Source of the DNA: an uncultured Bacteroidota bacterium
Lineage (GTDB): Bacteria; Bacteroidota; Rhodothermia; Rhodothermales; UBA10348
Reading direction: 5' to 3'
Length of the DNA: 36,564 nucleotides
Assembly: GCA_937876355.1 (NCBI GenBank)
Contig: CALFHN010000080.1
Coordinates: 1 to 36,564, forward strand
Shown here: positions 34,406-36,564 of the stretch, piece by piece
Position numbering within the stretch: position 1 is the first letter of the stretch
How the letters are laid out: every line of letters starts with the position of its first letter
Made by a program: the position numbers and the translations under genes
The notes under the pieces: model-generated
What the model was told of the DNA's origin: nothing
The model's input: only the letters and a program-made list of their open reading frames with translations
The model's database searches: none

Positions 34406-35758
34406 ATGGCAGTTAAAGAATATAGATTTAACGGAATCAGCCGAGCCGGGCAACCGGTTCAAGGGACTGTATTTGCGCCCAGTTCATCTGCTGCGAAAAA
34501 ACGAGTAGGGTCGTTGGCCGAGCGCCATGCTTTTGTCACCGAGAGCATTGAGCGGCGCCAGACGTATATGTATAAAGTTCGCCATTTCAATGGAAAGGTA
34601 ATCGAAGGTGAACAAAAGGCTTTTTCGGAAGCCGAGCTTAGGACCGCGCTTTCGAAAATGGGTCTCGAAGTTCAAAAGATTAACAAGAAACTATTTGATA
34701 TTCAGAGAAAGCCACCTGAATCCGATTTGATCATGTTCGTGCGCCTTTCATCCAACTTGCTCAAGGAAAAATTACCCTTTGATGAAGTGCTCAACCTGTT
34801 GGTTAATGACGTTTCGTCAAGAAGTCTAAAACAGGTTATTAGGGATTTAAACGCTGACCTCAAGGGCGGAATGGAAGCGCAACAAGCCTTTATGAAGCAG
34901 CAACACATGTTAGGTAAGTTTACCGCGTACATGCTGGGGATCGCATCTCAAACCGGTAATATGTCGGAGATTTATGAGGCCACTGCACGATTCCTTGAAC
35001 GTCAAAGTGAGTTCAAGAAAAGCATCAAAAGCGCAATGATTACGCCCGTTATCACCCTATTGGTGCTTATGGCTGCGTTTGTTTTTTACGTTTGGTACAT
35101 CTTTCCGCAAACAGCTGGTTTGTTCGAAAACTTCAATCTTGAATTGCCTCCAATGACCCAAAAGACGCTGAATTTTTCCAAGTGGATGGATAAAAACTGG
35201 GGTTATGTCTTCTTGGTGTCCGGATCAATTGTCGGAGTCGTGATGGCCTACTTCAAATCTGCAAAAGGGATCTTTTTTAGCCACCGTGTAATGATTCGGC
35301 TCCCCATTATCGGTGGTCTTTTACACAAACTAAACATAGAAATATTTTGTCGTGTCTTTGCTGTTCTGTATTCGGGTAGCGGCGAAAATATTTCTGTGAT
35401 TAAGATTGCGGCTGAAGCGAGCGGCAATAAATACATCGAGCATCGCGTCAAGACGATCACGATTCCTATGATGGTAGCCCAAGGGGCGGACCTAGTTAAG
35501 GCTATGGAAGCGTCCGGGGTATTCACACAAATGTCTCTAGCGCGCTTTAGAAGTGGTTCTGAGACCGGTAACGTGCGCTCCAGCGCTCGTCAGATGGCCG
35601 ACTATTATGAAAGTGAAACCAAGCTCAAATTGGCGTCAGTTGTTGAGATGATTCAGACATCAGTTGCCCTGATTATTACGCTCGCAATTATGGGTTTAAC
35701 CATACTTTCTTCAGAACTCGCTATGGTTTCTCCATCTGCATCCGATTTCATGAAGTAA
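34406..35758 (+). CDS. PilC/GspF-type inner-membrane platform protein with doubled N-terminal domain
   Basis: 450 residues. Two tandem N-terminal modules (about 3-46 and 53-92) both follow the GspF pattern 'Y-x-F/V-x-G-x-x-G-x-x-x-x-G'. Two T2SSF domains follow (about 105-230 and 312-435) with three membrane helices (about 211-233, 266-283, 415-435). SQTGNMSEIYEATARFLERQ and RSGSETGNVRSSARQMADYY are the paired T2SSF signatures. The protein is the inner-membrane platform on which the assembly ATPase acts. ATG 34406 is preferred because it follows the preceding stop and begins the first module; an open frame from 34346 overlaps the pilin-like gene. The next gene starts 20 bp after its stop. Confidence 0.85.
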   Translation: MAVKEYRFNGISRAGQPVQGTVFAPSSSAAKKRVGSLAERHAFVTESIERRQTYMYKVRHFNGKVIEGEQKAFSEAELRTALSKMGLEVQKINKKLFDIQRKPPESDLIMFVRLSSNLLKEKLPFDEVLNLLVNDVSSRSLKQVIRDLNADLKGGMEAQQAFMKQQHMLGKFTAYMLGIASQTGNMSEIYEATARFLERQSEFKKSIKSAMITPVITLLVLMAAFVFYVWYIFPQTAGLFENFNLELPPMTQKTLNFSKWMDKNWGYVFLVSGSIVGVVMAYFKSAKGIFFSHRVMIRLPIIGGLLHKLNIEIFCRVFAVLYSGSGENISVIKIAAEASGNKYIEHRVKTITIPMMVAQGADLVKAMEASGVFTQMSLARFRSGSETGNVRSSARQMADYYESETKLKLASVVEMIQTSVALIITLAIMGLTILSSELAMVSPSASDFMK

Positions 35759-35778
35759 GAGACTAAACAAACACGTTC

Positions 35779-36564
35779 ATGCCTAAGCGCCTTTTTGACA
35801 TATCACGATTGAAACCTAGTCAGCGATCCGAAGATCGTTCGCCATCGAGTAGTCGATCGTCAAAGCGTGAAGGTGAGCTCTTAAAACAAGCCATCACCGA
35901 GCTTAGTGCTATGTCGTTGGACGAAATGTCCGATGCATTGAGAAGCCTCGAAGGTGGCGTTTCAAACGGAGCGGACAAGAATACATTCACGCTTGAAGAA
36001 ATTTATGGCACCAGTGGTCTGATTGGCGATTCAGAGGAGAAGGGGAGAGAAGGCACTAATTTGGATCCCGCCGATTCTGAAGACGAATTGCTAAACGAAC
36101 TTTTGGAAGATGGCGACTCTGTAGCGCTATATGATTCCACCGGAAATGATACTGAATCATTCGAACATGACCTTGAGATCGAGTTTTGTCCGATTGAATC
36201 ATCTGAGCACACGATCGCGCAATTAACTCAAGATCACCTACTGGATGAAAATATCGAGTCGTTTGTTACTAATAAATTAGAAACAACACCAGAACTACTC
36301 GCATCCGAAGAAGCATCCGAAGAAGAACCGGCAGAATCGGTCATGCTCTCATCAGAATCCTTTTCGCCCGTCTCGGGAGTGGTTAAGGATGAGATTGTGT
36401 TGTCTCTTTTGCAGGTTGGCATCGTTACGATGTCCCAGGTTTTTGACGCCATTCGGAATCGCCAAGAAGGAATGGATCTTTGGCGAGTGTTGTGTTTGCA
36501 TCCTGACACGGATGCTATTCAGATCGAAGCCTCTGTTGCACAACATCAAGGGTATGCATTTCAG
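35779..36564 (+). CDS. GspE/PilB-type protein, N-terminal part (runs off the window)
   Basis: An open frame from ATG 35779 continues without stop to the last base, giving 262 codons. The first ~200 residues are not in standard PilB/GspE: a basic Ser-rich start (residues 10-31), helices, then a very acidic Glu/Asp/Ser-rich stretch (about 85-190) with a 12-bp DNA repeat at 36301-36324 encoding ASEEASEE. Residues ~202-262 (DEIVLSLLQVGIVTMSQVFD through ASVAQHQGYAFQ) match the MshEN/GspE N-terminal domain, which ends near GY-x-F. The Walker motifs would lie beyond the window. Position directly after the PilC-like gene supports an assembly ATPase. Confidence 0.72.
   Translation, partial: MPKRLFDISRLKPSQRSEDRSPSSSRSSKREGELLKQAITELSAMSLDEMSDALRSLEGGVSNGADKNTFTLEEIYGTSGLIGDSEEKGREGTNLDPADSEDELLNELLEDGDSVALYDSTGNDTESFEHDLEIEFCPIESSEHTIAQLTQDHLLDENIESFVTNKLETTPELLASEEASEEEPAESVMLSSESFSPVSGVVKDEIVLSLLQVGIVTMSQVFDAIRNRQEGMDLWRVLCLHPDTDAIQIEASVAQHQGYAFQ

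Overview
The window looks like a chromosomal segment of a free-living, Gram-negative bacterium of the Bacteroidota/Rhodothermota/Balneolota side of the tree. The reasons are a PorZ-like beta-propeller protein with a type IX secretion C-terminal domain, an AgcS symporter with a large insert, a DUF4105 (Lnb-type) membrane protein, many genes without a clear Shine-Dalgarno sequence, frequent TTG/GTG starts, and moderate GC. This placement is inference; no rRNA is present. Most of the window is ordinary housekeeping DNA.

Layout. 1-1888: end of pdxA, a SAM methyltransferase overlapping it by a few bases, and ftsE. 2100-6724: AgcS symporter, uracil phosphoribosyltransferase, NhaC-type antiporter and a small cupin, nearly contiguous. 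6737-7819 (minus): a lysylglycerol-synthase-type membrane protein. 8100-11455: a PHP phosphoesterase, a possible 44-codon ORF, and the PorZ-like protein. 11595-11835: tRNA-His, tRNA-Glu and a terminator. 12588-15609: an export operon (HlyD-type lipoprotein, ABC ATPase, ABC-2 permease) preceded by an inverted repeat. 15867-17239: an outer-membrane protein gene broken by a frame change. 17466-18968: a SET-domain protein and a membrane protein of unknown function. 19002-22616: DUF4105 protein (minus), endonuclease III with an extra C-terminal metal-site-like domain, and gpmI. 22603-26453: sppA (minus), a DUF2231 membrane protein and a secreted basic low-complexity protein. 26651-29561: hrcA-grpE-dnaJ. 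29571-31907: flavin reductase-like protein, then a TIGR02757 protein and threonine dehydratase (minus).

The most interesting part is 32100-36564. Two small pilin-like genes are identical at the nucleotide level from start codon to terminator (544 bp, offset 1204 bp). They flank an inverted DUF4342 gene. A third, diverged pilin-like gene follows, then a PilC/GspF-type inner-membrane protein with a duplicated N-terminal domain, then the start of a GspE/PilB-type protein with a long acidic N-terminal extension that runs off the window. The pilin-like proteins have a two-residue leader ending in Gly, a Gln-Gln-Gln start and no Glu at mature position 5, so they fall outside the classical type IV pilin pattern. 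The two duplicated copies carry near-perfect AAGGAGG ribosome binding sites and strong terminators, as expected for abundantly made structural subunits, whereas the third gene and the machinery genes have weak signals. This reads as a non-canonical type IV-filament (pilus or secretion) locus.
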